NCBI GenBank assembly: GCA_025060555.1
Contig: JANXBC010000063.1
Span: forward strand, 1-6,129
Reading direction: 5' to 3'
From: Candidatus Bipolaricaulota bacterium
Lineage (GTDB): Bacteria; Bipolaricaulota; Bipolaricaulia; Bipolaricaulales; Bipolaricaulaceae
Length of the DNA: 6,129 bases
Below, piece after piece: positions 5,489 through 6,129 of this stretch. Position 1 is the stretch's first letter; the number at the start of each line of letters is the position of its first letter. A program made the translations under genes and the position numbers. The notes below the pieces were generated by a model. The model saw only the letters and a list, made by a program, of their open reading frames with translations, ran no database searches and was not told the DNA's origin.

Positions 5489-6129
5489 ATGCATAAACAC
5501 ATAGGTCTCTTTTTAGTGGCTCCTGTAGTGATTTTGCTTGTCGGCCTATATGCGTATCCAATATTCGATCTCATACGCACTTCCTTTTTCATAATAAGGG
5601 GTGGAGAGGAGCAATTCGTTGGCCTAGCCAATTATCAGAAAGTTCTTTCTTCGGATCTTTTTCGCCAGTCCGCGGTGAATTCCCTGATATGGACGGGGCT
5701 GAGCCTAATTATACAGCTCACGATCCCCCTTTTGCTTGCTCTGCTTCTCAATCAAAAGTTTTGGGGAAACACTTTGGCCCGCGTGCTCATGCTTGTTCCT
5801 TGGATCACCCCAACAGTGGTCGTGGCCATCATGTTGCGCTGGCTTTTGGAGCCCAACGTGGGGTTTGTGAACCATGTTTTGCGGGATTTGGGGCTTACTG
5901 CCCTTGGGATCGATTTTTTGGGGACAAAGCAGTATGCGCTGCCTACCTTGGTGGTCGCCAATGCTTGGCAGTTCCTGCCCTTTGGGACGCTTCTCATCCT
6001 GGCGGGATTGCAAACAGTTCCGCGGGAGGTGGTGGAAGCCGCGTGGGTGGATGGAGCTGGGAGCTGGCGACGGTTTCGGCATATAACGTTTCCGCTTCTT
6101 GGCCCCGTGATCGGTTTCGTTTTCTTTTT
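5489..6129 (+). CDS. MalF/UgpA-type sugar ABC transporter permease (3' end cut by window edge)
   Basis: The first 213 codons of a carbohydrate ABC importer permease are present, and the frame is open to the edge. ATG 5489 directly follows an in-frame TAA (5486-5488), so no upstream start is possible. Its Shine-Dalgarno is poor (only GAG at 5481-5483), in contrast with the strong one of the binding protein. Segments typical of the family are LFLVAPVVILLVGLYAYPIF (7-26, first membrane helix), FVGLANYQKVL (43-53), membrane helices near 67-88, 98-120 and 151-173, and the EAA loop beginning at Glu183 (EAAWVDGAGSWRRF, then ITFPLLGP at 199-206), which docks on the ATPase. Members have about 290-310 residues, so roughly the last 80 are missing. 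A MalG-type partner permease probably follows outside the window. The first 150 bases are near 43% G+C by count, well below the minus-strand operon. Confidence 0.93.
   Translation, partial: MHKHIGLFLVAPVVILLVGLYAYPIFDLIRTSFFIIRGGEEQFVGLANYQKVLSSDLFRQSAVNSLIWTGLSLIIQLTIPLLLALLLNQKFWGNTLARVLMLVPWITPTVVVAIMLRWLLEPNVGFVNHVLRDLGLTALGIDFLGTKQYALPTLVVANAWQFLPFGTLLILAGLQTVPREVVEAAWVDGAGSWRRFRHITFPLLGPVIGFVFF

Overview
The window holds two divergently transcribed ABC-type uptake loci that share a control region of about 430 bp. It looks like ordinary bacterial chromosome from a fairly GC-rich organism. I see no phage, insertion-sequence, CRISPR, tRNA or rRNA signal. Both substrate-binding proteins have plain Sec signal peptides without a lipobox cysteine. 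That is common in Thermotogae, Thermus and some uncultured thermophilic lineages such as Bipolaricaulota, and less typical of Firmicutes. The taxonomic placement is only an inference and should be held loosely.

Minus strand, reading leftwards from about 2210: a promoter-like -10, a leader of about 70 nt with two strong Shine-Dalgarno-like motifs, a family-5 (Dpp/Opp/Gsi type) solute-binding protein (623-2125), a strong intrinsic-terminator hairpin directly after its stop, and a DppB-type permease (1-564) whose C-terminal part lies outside the window. This is the start of a peptide/nickel/oligosaccharide-type importer operon.

Plus strand, reading rightwards from about 2514: a near-consensus sigma-70 promoter, a GntR/HutC-type repressor with a UTRA ligand domain similar to NagR/YvoA (2556-3317), a SIS-domain phosphosugar isomerase-like protein of the UPF0309 type overlapping it by 4 nt (3314-4054), a family-1 (MalE/UgpB-like) sugar-binding protein (4130-5425), a second intrinsic terminator, and a MalF/UgpA-type permease (5489 to the window edge, cut). 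The likely logic is that a sugar, perhaps an amino sugar, is bound outside the cell and imported by the MalE/MalF-type system, handled inside by the SIS protein, and sensed as a phosphosugar by the UTRA repressor, which controls its own operon and possibly the divergent one.

The features most worth a second look are regulatory: (i) a CGCTTGG(N)TTATAA element overlapping the -10 box of both divergent promoters, with further partial copies; (ii) a degenerate tandem duplication carrying a second Shine-Dalgarno motif in the leader of the family-5 binding-protein gene; (iii) the same layout in both operons, with a terminator hairpin wedged between binding protein and permease; and (iv) a nearly leaderless mRNA predicted for the repressor. 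The genes belong to known families. The SIS protein is the member whose biochemical role is least settled.
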